From an uncultured Eubacteriales bacterium (GTDB taxonomy: Bacteria > Bacillota > Clostridia > Oscillospirales > Oscillospiraceae), in assembly GCA_900546255.1 (NCBI GenBank), contig URCB01000039.1, forward strand, positions 1 to 16,398: a stretch of DNA of 16,398 nt, in the 5' to 3' direction. Below the pieces are notes generated by a model. It saw only the letters and a program-made list of their open reading frames with translations. It was not told the DNA's origin and did not search any database. Positions 16,146-16,398 of the stretch are shown here, piece after piece. The position numbers and the translations under genes were made by a program. Every line of letters starts with the position of its first letter. The first letter of the stretch is position 1.

Positions 16146-16398
16146 AGCCCGCAAAACCCACAGGGCTTCACACACCCCACCGTCCAACGGACTCGCCCGG
16201 CAGGGCACGTCCAGCAGGTCCGGGCGGCAGCCCGCAAAACCCATAGGGCCTCACAGCCCCACCGCCCAACAGACTCGCCCGGCAGGGCAAGCAGGTCCGG
16301 GCGGCAGCCCGCAAAACCCACAGGGCCTCACGCACCCAACCGCCCAACGGACTCGCCCGGTAGGGCAAACCCAGCAGGTCCGGGCGGCAGCCCGCAAA
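16146..16398. repeat. Tandem array of about 80-bp units with built-in hairpins
   Basis: Units start at 16146, 16229, 16306 and 16389 (AGCCCGCAAAACCCA...), with periods of 83, 77 and 83 bp; the fourth is cut by the window edge. The second unit lacks a few bases after AGGGCA. Copies differ at scattered single positions but share ACTCGCCCGG and GCAGGTCCGGGCGGC. Each unit can pair CGCCCGG with CCGGGCG, and each junction can pair CGGGC with GCCCG over GGCA. Units are not multiples of three, so a coding role is unlikely. The array occupies the space where an upstream transporter gene would be expected. Confidence 0.85.

Noticed and set aside
16079..16368. Minus-strand open frames through the tandem array (translations beginning MGFAGCRPDLL)
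   Set aside because: The same peptide recurs in different frames because periods of 83 and 77 bp are not multiples of three; no ribosome-binding site or family similarity is seen.
16146..16398. Reading the repeat array as CRISPR
   Set aside because: The whole unit is conserved, with no unique spacers, and units are about 80 bp with variable period; no cas gene is in view.

Overview
This window is a GC-rich stretch of chromosome from what looks like an endospore-forming member of the Clostridia, probably Oscillospiraceae-like. That placement is inferred from SpoIIP, GdpP next to bL9 (rplI), a LysM/G5/M23 cell-wall protein, and a NusG-domain-II / Gx-transporter pair. Fifteen protein genes are supported. 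All are on the minus strand except spoIIP. No rRNA, tRNA, CRISPR array, insertion sequence or phage gene was seen.

Layout, left to right: (1) 1-118 lies downstream of rplI and holds three consecutive GC-rich hairpins. (2) rplI and gdpP (c-di-AMP phosphodiesterase) form a minus-strand pair. An extended -10 promoter lies ahead of gdpP. (3) A YihY/BrkB-family membrane protein is divergent from spoIIP, the sporulation peptidoglycan hydrolase. (4) spoIIP converges on a LysM-G5-M23 envelope protein, and the gap holds one good intrinsic terminator for each strand. (5) secA, pgeF and the M23 gene run in one direction, led by an extended -10 promoter. (6) bioY and birA form a biotin-uptake operon with a -35/-10 promoter. 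An inverted repeat with the layout of a BirA box covers the -35, so BirA probably represses its own operon. (7) A NusG-domain-II protein and a Gx-family membrane protein form a two-gene operon with its own promoter; the pair resembles the EetA/EetB proteins of flavin-based electron-transfer loci. (8) oppF-, oppD- and oppC-like genes are the downstream half of a peptide/nickel-type ABC importer and end in a strong terminator. (9) 16146-16398 is a tandem array of about 80-bp units, just upstream of the oppC-like gene and running off the window.

Most of the window is housekeeping. The points most worth a second look are the BirA-box architecture, a hairpin that would mask the bioY ribosome-binding site only on read-through transcripts, the tandem array inside or ahead of the transporter operon, and the interrupted LysM domain. 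No convincingly new multi-gene system was found.
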